From positions 55,099,053 to 55,163,052 of the forward strand of contig CM060732.1 in assembly GCA_030704615.1 (NCBI GenBank): a stretch of DNA of 64,000 nucleotides, given 5' to 3'. The notes under the pieces were generated by a model. That model worked only from the letters and a program-made list of their open reading frames with translations, ran no database searches and was not told the origin of the DNA. Positions 1-11,221 of this stretch are shown piece after piece. Position 1 is the first letter of the stretch. Every line of letters begins with the position of its first letter. Both the position numbers and the translations under genes were made by a program. Source of the DNA: Takakia lepidozioides. Taxonomy: Eukaryota > Streptophyta > Takakiopsida > Takakiales > Takakiaceae.

Positions 1-250
1 AGGTGAAATACAAATATATACTTCAGGCTTACCAATCCCGTCCTTGGCTTAAGACTATGCACAAAATTGGCTTTAATTCAAACCTATGTATAGTTACTGC
101 ACCTCATTACATCTCAACTGTGCGAAACAAAGATGTTTTAGCCAGCCCCCAACAGCCTCTTCAAGCCTGTTTTCTGGTTGGCAGTCAGCCTGGTCGGGAA
201 TTCAATCTCAAATTTTATCCTCAAATTGCCTTTTCTGCTGGGCTCCTTCG
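1..250. other. No gene seen
   Basis: Open frames here are short and overlap on both strands with no recognisable domain. Nothing is supported. Confidence 0.5.
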
Positions 251-600
251 CAACCGGCATCTCCTCTTTACACTACAACAGATTCCGGCTTTAACATCTG
301 CCACATTTGCCCAGTCGTAGCATATATGTCTACAAAATGCAAGGGGGCAGTCCTGGTTGCCATTTGTGACCAGCAGAAGTCGTATATGCCACCTTGTACC
401 TCCGCCACGTCAGGATCTGCGGTCAAACACGTTTGACCAGATAGGGGAAGATGGTAGATACGACTATGAGTCATGGTCAAAACTGCAACAGGATGACGTG
501 GGCATGGGAATGTATGATTGCCAGTATTCACAACTGCACGTGACAATTGTCGGTTGCCCAAGGAGTGTCTACGTGGACGATGCAAACATAAATGGATGAA
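250..600 (-). repeat. Degenerate dispersed repeat, copy A (inverted relative to 4090-4630)
   Basis: Read on the minus strand, this stretch ends in a motif resembling CAGATGTTAAAGCCGGAAT, followed by TAGTGTA. The plus strand at 4590-4625 has CAGACGTAAAAGCCGGATTT, then TAGTGTTA. Both stretches also share scattered CACGTG/CACGTC cores and repeated AGTCGTAT or AGTCATAT words. I infer two diverged copies of one transposon-like repeat in opposite orientation. No clear terminal repeats or target duplication were found. Confidence 0.35.
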
Positions 601-669
601 ACATATGCAGGATGTGATTGCAAATGACGACGTGTCAACATATCATTGTTCGCGGGCACTATGCCACAC

Positions 670-780
670 CTTGTGAATGAATGAATGGATGAATGAATGA
701 TTAGGATGGATTAGGATGAGTGAACTAGGATGAATTATGATGACTTAGGATGAATGTGCTCGAATTTAGGGTTGTTAGGT
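670..780. repeat. Simple repeat rich in GGATGA/ATGA
   Basis: The run is made of ATGAATGG, ATTAGGATG and similar 4- to 8-base words. It is low-complexity sequence with no coding value. Confidence 0.75.
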
Positions 781-904
781 CGCGTTAAGTATGAGGATAA
801 TAAGTAGTAAAAATATTTAACTACTGTTTCACTGACCCGCAGATTAACAGTAAAACTAATCGACTGCTGGTTAAGGTTAGTGAAAAAAACAACTGTATTA
901 TCTC

Positions 905-1080
905 AACGAATGATACACAAATGCCTTGCTGGCAACTATTGGATGAACGTATCAAACATAATTTTTGTGCACTGGATGAACGTATGAACGAATGATACAA
1001 CAAACGCCTTGCTGGCAACTATTGGATGAACATATGAACGAATGATAGTGCAAACGCTGAGCTGACATCAATTGGATGAA
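905..1080. repeat. Short tandem repeat, about 2.5 copies
   Basis: The phrase CGCCTTGCTGGCAACTATT, followed by GGATGAAC and then GAACGAATGATA, recurs starting near 920, 1005 and 1050 with loss of parts between copies. The unit is roughly 50-90 bases and degenerate. Confidence 0.6.
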
Positions 1081-1179
1081 CTGACAGTGAAACTCATTTA
1101 AAGATTTATTTTGGATGAATGGATGAAATTAAAATGGCCAAAAAATGGAAAAACAAATGAATGGATGGATGTATTGATG

Positions 1180-1620
1180 GAAAACCCAAAATCCATCCAT
1201 CTATCGAGGATTTAATTTACATTAGAAAAATTCTATAGATTTTTGGTCAGGTCCAAAAAACTAAAACTAAAACTAGGTAAGTAGATTTCCCCTTTCTGCA
1301 ACTATCCCCCCAAAAACTGCGTCAAACAGAGCTCACCAACCAGGCTCTTTAAACATAACACCCTTTAAAAAAATTAAACAAATACAAGGAAAAATCTATT
1401 TTCAATCATTTGTCTTGGTTCCCTGTTCCCTGGTTCCCTAAGAATTCCCTGGACTCATGCTTGGCTCATATCTGAAAAATAACGATCTTAGATTCTTAAC
1501 TCAATCGCTCCACAGTGGAATTACCATGATAAAGGTAATGTCTTCTCATCCATCCAGTCATGAGTAGAGGGGACTTAGCGTTTTTTTGTCTCCTCTGCCA
1601 TCTGTTTGTTTTCTTTGTGT
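1180..1620. other. AT-rich intergenic DNA, no gene seen
   Basis: A-rich runs and no open frame of note. Confidence 0.5.
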
Positions 1621-1775
1621 CAAGTTTGATCATGAGAGACGAACAATCAGGACAGAGCTGTGTTTGCTTTCTTTTAGTGTCGAGTCTGATAATGAGAGAT
1701 GTCGAACAGGGCGGAGCTATGTTTGTTTTGTTTTAGGGTCGAGTCTGATCATGAGAGACGACGAGCGGAGCTGGT
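1621..1775. repeat. 60-bp tandem repeat, about 2.5 copies
   Basis: Units begin at about 1621, 1681 and 1740 with GAGTCTGATCATGAGAGA-like sequence and run through a T-rich segment. The period is 59-60 bases. The plus-strand open frame that spans it is an artefact of a period divisible by three. Confidence 0.7.
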
Positions 1776-2329
1776 GGGATAGGGGGCAGACAGGGACTCA
1801 AACCCTAGAATCGGGGCATGAAGAAATCCGTCTTGTGCGAAATCATTTCCAGCTCGGTATGATGCGAGGCCTCTCGTATGAGCCAAGCGAGATGACAGGG
1901 CCTTGCGTATGGAGTGGGTGTGCAGGAGCATATGCCTTGTGCAAATGTGTGAATTTTGCTTTGTTGCCCTTGTTTTCTCTCACTGAAGTTGGAAGCAGGT
2001 TTGCTCGTCTTGGTTTCAGTAAAGGAGTTGGCTTGCTGGTCGGTTGAATCCTCCATGGTTGAAAGAAAAGCTAGCTGCCATGACACGAGGTCAAGGACAA
2101 AGTGGTAACTGCTCATTCTTCAGCACATTTCTTCTTCGACCTATTTCAGCTTGTTTTGCCCTCTCACCAGACTTGGCCCTGAGATGCATATTGAATGTTG
2201 TATGTTAGCTCGTTGCTCGTTGATAAGTAGGGTTGGGGGTGTTTGTTGGAACAATTCTAGGCTGTCATTGTCAGCTGCTAGCAGGAAGGCAAAGATGTAT
2301 GTTTGTTTTTTGCAGTGTCATAGAGAGCT

Positions 2330-2507
2330 GAAGGAGCAAGGATACAGTGTGTGTCCAGATTCATCCAAGAGGGCCGGATTTCAAGCTCCACGTTACCTAT
2401 GATTTCCTGTGGAAGGATAGATACAAGAAACCTGCATGGATAGATGGTCAACTGGAAGCCGCAGCAGCAGCGACACAATTGATAAAATCAGGCACTGCTA
2501 ATGAAGG
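2330..2507 (+). repeat. Direct repeat, left copy (flanks PPR pseudogene)
   Basis: About 175 bases, from the word TGAAGGAGCA to the word GCTAATGAAGG, recur at 3704-3882 with few differences. Read in frame it begins LKEQGYSVCPDS, which is like the linker near the end of E/DYW-type PPR proteins (inference). It suggests that an ancestral PPR-containing segment was duplicated. Confidence 0.8.
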
Positions 2508-2679
2508 CACCTTCTTCAACACATTTCACCCTGTTTTCCCCTCTTATCAGACTCGGCCCTCAATTTTCGTGTTGAATTCTGTAAGTTAGTTGTTGAGTGA
2601 ATGTAGTTGGGAGTGACTTTGACATGATACTGCCAATGTGACAAGGATATGCATTGAACTCATTGGTAGCGGGATATTG

Positions 2680-3700
2680 GGATAACTCTTGGCCATTTGT
2701 CATCGTCAAAGCTGAAATTGTACTAGTTGTCATTCTGAACACTGCCCTGGTGGACATGCATGCCAAATGTGGGTGCAGCAAGCCTGATGCGAAGGGAGAG
2801 TTCGACAACATGGCTAAATGAGATGTGGTGTTGTGGAGTGCCATGATTGCAAGGTATGTGCAGCATGGGTGTGGGACTAAGGCTTTGGAAACCTAAGAGC
2901 AAATGATGTGGGAAAGGATGAAGCCAGACCAGGTCATATTCATTTGTGTTTGTAATATGCATGTGTGAGCCTAGAAGCCCTGGGAAGGGGCCAAGAGGTT
3001 CATGGTGACATCATCAAAGCTGGAATTGTACCTGATGTCATTCTGAACATTCCCTTGGTGTACGTGTATGTCAAATGCGAGCCTGGTAGCCCTGGAAAGG
3101 ACGCAACATGGTGACATTGTCAAAGCTGGAATTGTACCACTAGATGTCTCTAAACACTGCCTTGGTGGATATGTATGTCAAATGTAAGCCTGGCAGCCCT
3201 GAAAAATGGTGCAGAGGTCCACGGTAATATCGTCAAAGCTAGTATTGTATCTGATGTGATTATGAATGTTGTCGTAGTGGACATGTATGCCAAGTTTGGG
3301 TACAACTACAAGGATACAATTGACATGTAGTTTGATAATATGGTTGAATGAGATGTGGTATCAGCCTAGCCCATAATTGCACTTAACTAGAGTAGGCAAT
3401 GAGTGAAAGACGGGGTTTCGTGGTGACATCGTCCAAGCTGGAATTGAATTGATGTTGTTCTGAAATATGCCCTTGTGGTGAGGGCGTGCAGAGCAGGAGC
3501 GCGGGATGGGGCTTTGGAGACCTGAAAGCAAATGATGGGGGAAGGGGTGAAGCTCGACCACATCATGTTTGTGTGCGTTTGCAGTGCGTGTGCAAGCCTG
3601 ACAGCCCTGGAAAGCACATGCAAAGAGGTACATGGTTGCATCACCAAAGCTGGAATTGTACCAGATGTGATTATGAACAATACCCTCGTGGGCATGGATA
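2680..3700 (+). pseudogene. Pentatricopeptide repeat (PPR) pseudogene, several degenerate copies
   Basis: The plus strand, read through stops and shifts, gives PPR-family phrases. At 2690-2970 these are LNTALVDMHAKCG, FDNMAK, DVVLWSAMIARYVQHG and MKPDQVIF. From about 3000 to 3310 the phrase KAGIVPDVI, followed by a VDMYVKC-like stretch, recurs at least three times at roughly 110-120 base spacing. At 3540-3700 it returns as VCSACASL-like text and TKAGIVPDVIMNNTLV. In-frame stops occur after FDNMAK and after KALET, and frames change between blocks, so no intact protein is possible. PPR proteins normally bind organellar RNA. Here only a decayed piece with local tandem expansion remains. The family call is firm, but the subclass (PLS type) is inferred from motif wording only. 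Confidence 0.75.
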
Positions 3701-3703
3701 GCT

Positions 3704-3882
3704 GAAGGAGCAGGGATAGAGTGTGGGCGCAGATTCATCCAAGATAGCTGGATTTTCAAGCTCCACATTACCTATGATTCATTGTGGAAGGATAGCTAGA
3801 AGAAACTTGCATGGGTAGATGGTCAACTGGAAGCCGCAGCAGCAGTGACACAATTGATAAAATCAGGCACTGCTAATGAAGG
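3704..3882 (+). repeat. Direct repeat, right copy
   Basis: Matches 2330-2507 in the same orientation, including the end word CACTGCTAATGAAGG. The two copies frame the PPR relics. Confidence 0.8.
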
Positions 3883-4089
3883 TAGTGGATTGCTAAAGTT
3901 TGAGAGATGTCAGTGTATGCATCTTCTGCTCAGGCATTTGGAAGTCTACATAAACTTTGCAGCTTTGTGCATTTTTGTAGCAGCACCGGATTAGATTATG
4001 GAACGGATCTTTGAACATTAAGTCACGTTGTATTTGAATCGTTGTTCCAATTTCAAATGTGCTTTCATGTTTCAATGCTGCTAGAGTTA

Positions 4090-4630
4090 GGCCCATGACT
4101 ACGGTCATGTACACGACTCCCTCCCATCCACAGAGCCTCCGCCACGTGCCACTTTCACCCCTCGTGTTCGCCCATACTCGTGCCACGTGCAGTATCTAGA
4201 GTGCGCCATGGAAGTCATATGCTCCAGTCGTAACAACCACCCCCATCCTGCATAATTTGATTCCACGTGTCATGTCCAGTCTTCTCCACGTGTTGTCCTG
4301 GGGTTAATCTGCGGAAGTCATATATGTCAGTCGTAAAGACCCTGTCGCCTTCTTTTTGACGTGACACGTGGCATATCCCTTCTGTTCCATGTGAAGTTGA
4401 CATGGATTCGCAGTCATTAACTACAATCTTATCAATTACTATGATTAGGCGTCCCCGTAGCCACGTCAACAGTGAGCTCCACGACTGGCAGATATGACTC
4501 TATGGCACTTACGACTCATTTGTCACAACTGACTGGGTTTATCTGACTGGGCAGTCATGCAGTCATAAAAGGCTGATACGATTGGAAAATAACAGACGTA
4601 AAAGCCGGATTTTCTACTAGTGTTAGGTAC
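4090..4630 (+). repeat. Degenerate dispersed repeat, copy B
   Basis: Rich in CCACGTG and CACGTGTC words and in AGTCATATATGTCAGTCGTA-like phrases. It ends with CAGACGTAAAAGCCGGATTT and then TAGTGTTA. It is related to the inverted copy at 250-600. Confidence 0.35.
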
Positions 4631-5177
4631 AACCTTTTACATATCCAGGACTGATGACATCTAAGAAAGATAGGTTCAATGTCCTCCCATCTATCCATGT
4701 CCTCCCACCTATCTCCCAATGCCCCCCCATCTTCAACGAGACTGTACAACCTGTGAGCGTCTCAACAAAGGAGACCTTCTGTACCACAATTAAGTCATTA
4801 CCGTGGCGCTTGTACACTTCGTGTTGCCTCTCATCAATGACAAAGACTAGGTCTGCAGCCACCATGTTGGGCTGTTTTTTTTCTTTTTCTGGGAACGTGA
4901 TCTTAGTCCCCTTCTTCCAGCCAGGCTTCACCTCAATTGTCAAAATCTCCTCAACGGGGAGTGTCTTACCACTTGCATCAGCAATACTTATGGAGATTTT
5001 CATCTTCCTGGTTGAGCCTTTATAGAGCTCCTCTAGACTGCATTGCAACTTGTTTTCCACAGGGGCTGCTTTGCAAGGCATGAACGGGTCCCCTTCACCA
5101 AATGATCTGAAGGAATTATCTGATCTGCCCGACGTCCGAAAAAATGTTCTCTGTTCTGCTGCCAAACATGCCATCAC
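4623..5177 (-). pseudogene. DnaJ/HSP40 type-B C-terminal fragment
   Basis: The 184-residue minus-strand frame carries the substrate-binding C-terminal region of a DNAJB-type co-chaperone. It has FRSFGEG and a KAAPVENKL linker, then SLEELYKGSTRKMKIS, then EEILTIEVKPGWKKGTKITF, then ADLVFVIDE and GNDLIVVQK, ending in DVISPGY. The whole J domain (about 70 residues with HPD) and most of the G/F region are missing, and no J domain is visible upstream on the same strand. Near residues 150-165 there is an extra segment, MGGHWEIGGRTWIDGRT, where the family usually has a short TTLDGRT-like turn. The DNA there is a small GGGAGGACAT-type duplication. Absence of introns plus truncation fits a processed or partial gene copy. 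It is probably non-functional, although the frame itself is open. Confidence 0.75.
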
Positions 5178-5179
5178 CT

Positions 5180-6400
5180 AACGGAACTCGGGTATTCCTA
5201 CACCCCCCCCCCCCCGTCGACCCGCCCATGCCTCCCATACCCCCAATAGTCTGTCACTACCTAACCCGGAGAGAGTTGAGCAGCAGCTAAAACATGAGCT
5301 TCAGGATCTAGTTTAGGATGTTTAAGAATATGAGAGGAATATTATGAGGTTGCTCATGAATGTACAGTAACAATGTTTGAACATGAAGTCACTGATTTAG
5401 CCAATTACCTCAGTAAGTCCAGTCAATCTAGGAGAGTATCTCAACCAATTGTTGTAAAGTTTGTTTGAGTACTCTTTGTTTCCTTAGGACTAGTGGGTGT
5501 GAAATCAAGGAGGCTTATTCAAGACAAACATTTCACACAGACTCGCAACTGTGCAAGTGTTGAAGAGGTCGTGACTCTCTGCAGCCATGGGTTGACTCGC
5601 ATGCCGATGGCAACGGGCTTTTTGCCATCATTATCTTGCTGTAGAGCAAGTGAACATGGTTTCTGATCATATTTGCCACTGCTCCACTCCTGTTTTTCAT
5701 CTCCTCTACAATATCCTTGATCTGGGCAAGGTTTCCAGTCCCAAAGATTGTGTTGGGGGTTAGATGCATTTAATAAGTGACTAGTAGATAACAAGCTCTG
5801 AAGCTCCACTTCCCATATGGCTATGATGAGGCTTCTCGAAATTTGATGTAAACGTATAATAATTAGCCTTGGACGGATCTTTTTCCCATTTAAAAAAGAT
5901 GTATGCACATGCATGGACTACTAGATTCAGTTAAAAAACCTAGTGGCAGAAGGTGGGAATAGAAACACACCAGCATCGAGGTACTGGATACAGTGGACTA
6001 GTAGTGACTTGCAGCAGCATGGCACCTCTCTTAGCTGAATCATGCAGATGATCTCTTGTGCCCTGCATAATTAAGTGTCTGCTGAGTGGAGGATGAGATG
6101 GCACACTTGTTCACATTGAATGGAAGCCCCAACATCATCTTTGGGAGGAGAGAAAGAAAGACAGCAAACTATGAAGAGCCCAGTCAAAACTAGGGTAGGT
6201 TTGGACTTGCTTAGTATTTATATATCGATATGTCCAACGGACCCACGACCAACCGACAAACACAAGTAAACATCTAACCAAACACTGAGTACATCTCATC
6301 TTTTTGTATTATTTCAATGCAATGATACTTGCAACACGATGCATAATAGCATAGACTTTACATCATATTGAAGTCAATGACCAGTGATGGGTACACTTCT
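5180..6400. other. No gene recognised
   Basis: A minus-strand frame at 5519-5914 (131 residues) and an overlapping one at 5533-5769 have no motif I recognise and no conserved pattern. A run of C precedes 5217. The rest is unremarkable intergenic DNA. Confidence 0.45.
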
Positions 6401-6413
6401 TTTCTTTCATATT

Positions 6414-6500
6414 ACGAGTTGTTTTTACACATTGCTCGTTTCTACATGGTGCTCGTTCTACACTGCTCATTTTTCTACCGTGCTCGTTTACAAAAGCGGG
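6414..6500 (+). repeat. Minisatellite block, GTGCTCGTTTCTACACG type (left)
   Basis: Units such as TGCTCGTTTCTACATGG match 7968-8040 closely and in the same order, so this block is a copy of part of the larger array at 7955-8360. Confidence 0.75.
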
Positions 6501-6595
6501 CTAAATATAAGCAGTTATTGCAAGAAAGATGGCGGGCTCCACAAGAAACGGGCTTGTATGTGAATCAATAAAGGAAGATGAAGAGAGGGCACCAT

Positions 6596-6603
6596 GTAGA
6601 AAC
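6596..6603 (+). repeat. hAT target-site duplication, left (GTAGAAAC)
   Basis: Eight bases immediately before the hAT terminus, repeated exactly at 7406-7413. Confidence 0.9.
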
Positions 6604-7405
6604 CAGTGTTGGGCGGTTCTTGCATTTGTGAAGGAACCTTCAGTTCCGGTTCCACAATTATTTCAAGAGACGGTTCCAAATCCAGTTTTGGTTCTTTTTA
6701 TAGAGCCGGTTTCGGATCCAACTTTTAAACATGGGGGCGGTTCCGGTTACCGGTTAGTTGCTGATAAAAACCACGGTTCCGGTTAGGTTCCGGTTTTCTA
6801 ATATATATACAATTTAATTAGATTTAAAATATTTTATCAGTCCAGGAGATTAAATAGCAATGTATTCACATATTTGAACTAAAATCCAACGATTTTATTA
6901 GTTTTCACTAACACCAATAAAAAAACAAACAAAAATACTCTAAATAAACTGGTAGAAGAAAATGGGTAACATTTTATGGGTTGAAATTACTATTCAGCTA
7001 TCTGGCAAGAATTGGTATCTTCTAACATTTTCATTAATGAGCTTAGCCAAGATATCATGGAGCTGGAGATTGAACCCAAGATCTCATGGCGTTGAAGCAT
7101 TGAGCATAGAATGTCGTGGTCTTCAAGCATTGAACCCAGGATCTCATGGAGCTTGAGAGCATTAAGGAAGTTTTGCCACATTGGGGCCACCAGCTCTCCA
7201 GGGTTATGCCATCTTATGCCAAGGGCCTACCAAGGGTTAAAGAACCTGAACCTGTTTTTCTCCAGTTCCACACCCAGCAGGAACTGTCGGTTCAGTTCTG
7301 TGCCGATCCCCATTGGCAGGTTCCGGGTCCGGGTCAGGTTCTGCATGAATGGGCCCTGTTCTCCGCTCCGGTTCCGGTTAACCTGGGTCCCGACGCCCAA
7401 CACTG
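6604..7405 (+). mobile_element. Complete non-autonomous hAT-type DNA transposon, 802 bp
   Basis: The element starts with CAGTGTTGGGCG, and its right end read on the minus strand is the same 12 bases. It is flanked by an exact 8-base direct repeat, GTAGAAAC. Terminal CAGTG and an 8-base target duplication are hallmarks of the hAT superfamily. The interior is rich in GGTTCCGGTT-like words at both ends and AT-rich in the middle, with no transposase domain, so it must depend on an enzyme encoded elsewhere. It sits inside a minisatellite whose unit contains TAGAAAC, which is why the target is minisatellite sequence. Confidence 0.92.
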
Positions 7406-7413
7406 GTAGAAAC
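7406..7413 (+). repeat. hAT target-site duplication, right (GTAGAAAC)
   Basis: Exact copy of 6596-6603. Confidence 0.9.
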
Positions 7414-7475
7414 AAGCACAATCTGTAAACGAGCACCATGTAGAAACGAGCACAGTAGGTAAATGAGCACCATTC
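7414..7475 (-). repeat. Minisatellite block, inverted orientation
   Basis: GAGCACCATGTAGAAACGAG-type units are the reverse complement of the 7955-8360 unit. Together with 6585-6603 this was one block before the hAT insertion split it. Confidence 0.8.
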
Positions 7476-7954
7476 CTTATTCTCCTGAGACATCTAATTG
7501 CTCGGGTGTCATAATGATAGTGTCTGTATTCCATGGCTCATCCACGATGAGTTCGATCATAGCTTCCCAAGTTTACACGTCGACATGTTATCCGGACTAG
7601 ATTTGCCATAGAGGACGTCATAGGAATATCAAGTGCATGTGAGGGCTCATGCTGATTCCCTCATGGACGTCATAGGAATATCGGGTCCCATGCTCCTATG
7701 AGATTTCATTCGTCCCTGTTCATCCATTACCTTCCTGTGGATGAAGGTTATTTCATCCAAAAGACATCAGCGTGGGAGCGTGGCCTTGCTGTCTTCTTCC
7801 TTTTGGATTTTCCCTCACCCTCGCTCGTTCTCTTATGTCTTATGTGTTTAAGGTTCCATATATCCCTGCTGAAATCCGTGATTTCTCATTGCGTTCCTTC
7901 AACTTCTGCTGTCTCTTTCCAACATGCTATGTAACCTGGGATTTCTCCACGGTG

Positions 7955-8360
7955 CTTGTTTCTATAGTGCTTGTTTTTACACAGTGCTCGTTTCTACATG
8001 GTGCTCGTTCTACACTGCTCGTTTTTCTATGGTGCTCATTTCTACACGGTGCTCTTTTCATATTGTGCTCGTTTTTACATGGTGCTCATTTCTCGTTCGT
8101 TTCTACACGATGCTCATTCTACACTGCTCATTTACATACGGTGCTCGTTTCTACATGGTATTCATTTCTCATTCATTTCTACACGGTGCTCGTTTCTCGT
8201 TTGTTTCTACACTTTGCTGGTTTCTACACGGTGCTCGTTTCTACACTGCTCGTTTACATACGGTGCTCGTTTACATACGGTGCTCGTTTACATATTGTGC
8301 TCGTTTCTACACAGTATTCATTTACCGTTGATTTGTATACGGTGCTCGTTTAAAACAATG
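7955..8360 (+). repeat. Minisatellite array, about 17-18 bp unit
   Basis: About 20 units follow the consensus GTGCTCGTTTCTACACG, with variants (GTTTACATACG, ATTTCTCGTTCG). The overlapping 135-193 residue plus-strand frames here are translations of the array and not genes. Confidence 0.9.
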
Positions 8361-8889
8361 CTCATGCGGTTCACATCATTCAGACTCGACCCTTTTTGGC
8401 TCCATCAACATGCACAAGCAAGCAAACTTTACAGATTGCATTATCTTTTTGTGACTTCCTATTCAAGTAGGCACACTGGGGAACGGGCAATGACTAGTGC
8501 CAACAAACGCCCATTAGACTATTTAAGTAGCAGTTGGGGGCAAATTCACTGAATTAGGTGGTACCAGATATCCAGCACTAATGCCTGAGATCTTTACACC
8601 ATAAGAGTGATAAGACAAACTGCGATAAAAAACAATGAGATCGACGCCTTACTAGTTCTATTGCTACCGCTTCCGAATTATTTCTCAAATCAACCGGCAG
8701 GAGACAGCACCACACAGCACTGGCTGATCCGCACATTGACATCAAACATTGGCAATTCAAGGTGAACAAGTTCAACACCCAAAGCAAGATAAAATCATAA
8801 TCCTTGCAGTTGTCCTTACCTAAAGACTGATCTCCTCCACACTTCCAGATCTCCTAGGGAACTCGTGGATGACTATGTGATGGACATTG

Positions 8890-11060
8890 AATGATAACAA
8901 CTAAATTGGAGAAATGAGAAGATTATTCTGGACATCTAGGGAAGCTCTATTGAGTGAAAGATTATTGGGTGAAAGATATTGGCGTGACCGAATTGTAACG
9001 TAAACGGCTGCCGGAGGCATATTGGACTTTGGATGCATGGAATGGTTGACTGTGTTTTCCAGTTAATGATTTGCAGAAACCAACGGGTTTGGATTGAGGA
9101 TGTATATTTCAACTTTGAGAGGACTTTTCCATTCCTGACACCGCACAATTCTTTCATCCCTTGGGTTCTTAGGTTAATTTTTGTACTTTTGTCATGCCCC
9201 ATGGCCCAATCGTTTTTTTTTAATGGGGCAGATTCGTTTCGTGATGATAAACATGGCTCAATGGCTCAATAAGGAAGAACACGAATTGGTGGTGTTGATT
9301 GCCCTTAAAAAACAACAAACACTTGAATTGAAGAATTGTAAGCATTGTAAAATGCTCCCCAAAGACTTTTGGATGCATTGAATGGTTGACCATGTTTTGC
9401 CGTTAATGATTTGTAGAAACCGACGTGTGTGTGGATTAAGGATTTATATTTCGAATTGGAGAACACTTTCTCAACTTTGACGCAATCTGAGGTTCTTCCC
9501 TCCCTTTGGATCCTTATGTTTTTTCTCTGTACTTTTGTCGTGCCCAATTGCCCAATGATTTGAATGGGGCAGGATTCGTTTCGAGATGTTTTGCGATATA
9601 AACCCGGTTCAACAAGGAAGAATATGGATTGGTGGTGTTGAGTTGCCTTCAATTTAAACAACAAACAATTAAATTGGAGAAATACAAAGAGTATTCTGGA
9701 ATGACTGCGGAAGTTGTATTGAGTGAAGGAGTATTGGTTAAAAGATAGTGGTCATGACCGATTTGTAATGCAAATGTCTGCCAAAGGCATATGGGACTTT
9801 GGATTGAGTATGTTTTGCAATTAATGATTTGCAGGAACCAACATATGTGTGGATTAAGGATTTATATTTCAAATTGGAGAGGACTTTCTCAACTCTGACA
9901 CAATCCGAGGTTTGTTCCTCCCTTTGGATCCTCACGTTTTTTCTCTATACTTTTGTCATGCCCAATTGCCCAATTATTTAAGGGTGAAAAAGTTGTAGGC
10001 CTAAAGTTGCCAATGAATAGTGGATGAAAAGACTAAACTGATGATCCGCCATAGCCACAGCTGACTCCTCTTTCCAAGTTGAAGATTCACATGATTTCCT
10101 TCTACAAAATTGGTTGACATTATTGAAAACTAATGTCAAATTTATACATCAAACATATGTAGGAGGATCCTTCTGGTGGCCAATAGACATAGAATTGAAC
10201 TGATAATTTCAAAAATGTAATAGACATTCTTCCTCATAGATTGTCCTCGAATCAGTTTCGAATGTCATACCTAAAGAAAAGCTAGACCCAAAGATCAAAA
10301 TTTATAAGATATCTGTCTGATCCAAATTACACAAAAATTATCTTGGCACACGACTCTCCAACCCAAAACAAAACAAAAAAACAAAAAAGTTTCTAGGATC
10401 CGTAAACTTTTGCTTCATAACTAGCAATACATCAAAACCCTCTCAGTATGGGTGGTGATAGAAAGTGTGTGGCGGAGTCCAATTAGAAGCACACGGATTC
10501 TGTTCATCGTTCGGTGTTGCTTGTAAAAAAGGAGTGGTTGCTTGCAGCGGCTCCTTGCAAGGTTGATGCAGATGCCCATAGATGATGCACAAGATCCACC
10601 CAGTTGTCCTCATCAAACGTTGCACTACTAGGGCATAATTCGTTTCGAGATGATAAACATGGTTCGATAAGGAAGAAAATGAATCGGTGGTGTTGAATCT
10701 CCGTCAGAAACAACAATCAACTGAATTCGAGCAATGAGAAGAAAATTTTGGAAATTCTACGAAAGCATTGTTGCCTAAAGGATTAATATTGGGTGAATAA
10801 TAATGGTCGAAATCAAATTGTAGTGTAAAAGTTGGTAATGTAAACAGTTGTCAGAGGCATATTGGACTTGGGATGCGTGGACTAGTTAATTAATATATTT
10901 TGCAGTTAATGGTTTGCAGCAACCGACGTGTTTGTGGATTGAGGGATTATTTTGAATCGGAGGGAACTTTCACGCAATCCGAGGTTCGTTCATCATAGCC
11001 TAGATCCTTAAGATTTTTCTCTATACTTTTGTCATGCCCAATTGCACAATTGCCCAATTG
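8890..11060 (-). repeat. Four degenerate copies of an approximately 350-450 bp repeat
   Basis: A block containing TTTGGATGCATTGAATGG, then GTTAATGATTTGCAGAAACC, then TACTTTTGTCATGCCCAATT, then TTCGTTTCGAGATGATAAAC recurs at about 8890-9330, 9340-9700, 9700-9985 and 10,620-11,060. On the minus strand the copies share a peptide-like text around ERTSDCVKVEKV and KYKSLIHTHVG, so the ancestor may have been coding. I recognise no family. Stops and frameshifts break every copy. Confidence 0.7.
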
Positions 11061-11221
11061 CCCAAACATCTTTGCCTCAATGTTGAAGAAAGCCTTCTCC
11101 GAGTCCACATGTTTGAATTTCTCATGTATGAATCTCTTCCTCAATCTCTTTAGGTTTTGTTGAGTACACATATGGAGGAAAAATCCAAGACTACCAAGAA
11201 GATATTACTGCCGACACTTGC

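Noticed and set aside
1586-2047. 153-residue plus-strand frame
   Set aside because: It is driven by a 60-bp tandem repeat and has no domain or coding pattern after it.
7772-8552. Three overlapping plus-strand frames of 135-193 residues
   Set aside because: All three frames stay open because the 17-18 bp minisatellite lacks stops. The composition is a repeated CSFLHGARFYT pattern.
8553-8575. Possible retrotransposon primer-binding site (TGGTACCAGATATCC)
   Set aside because: It only loosely resembles the initiator-Met PBS, and no long terminal repeat or gag/pol sequence is nearby.
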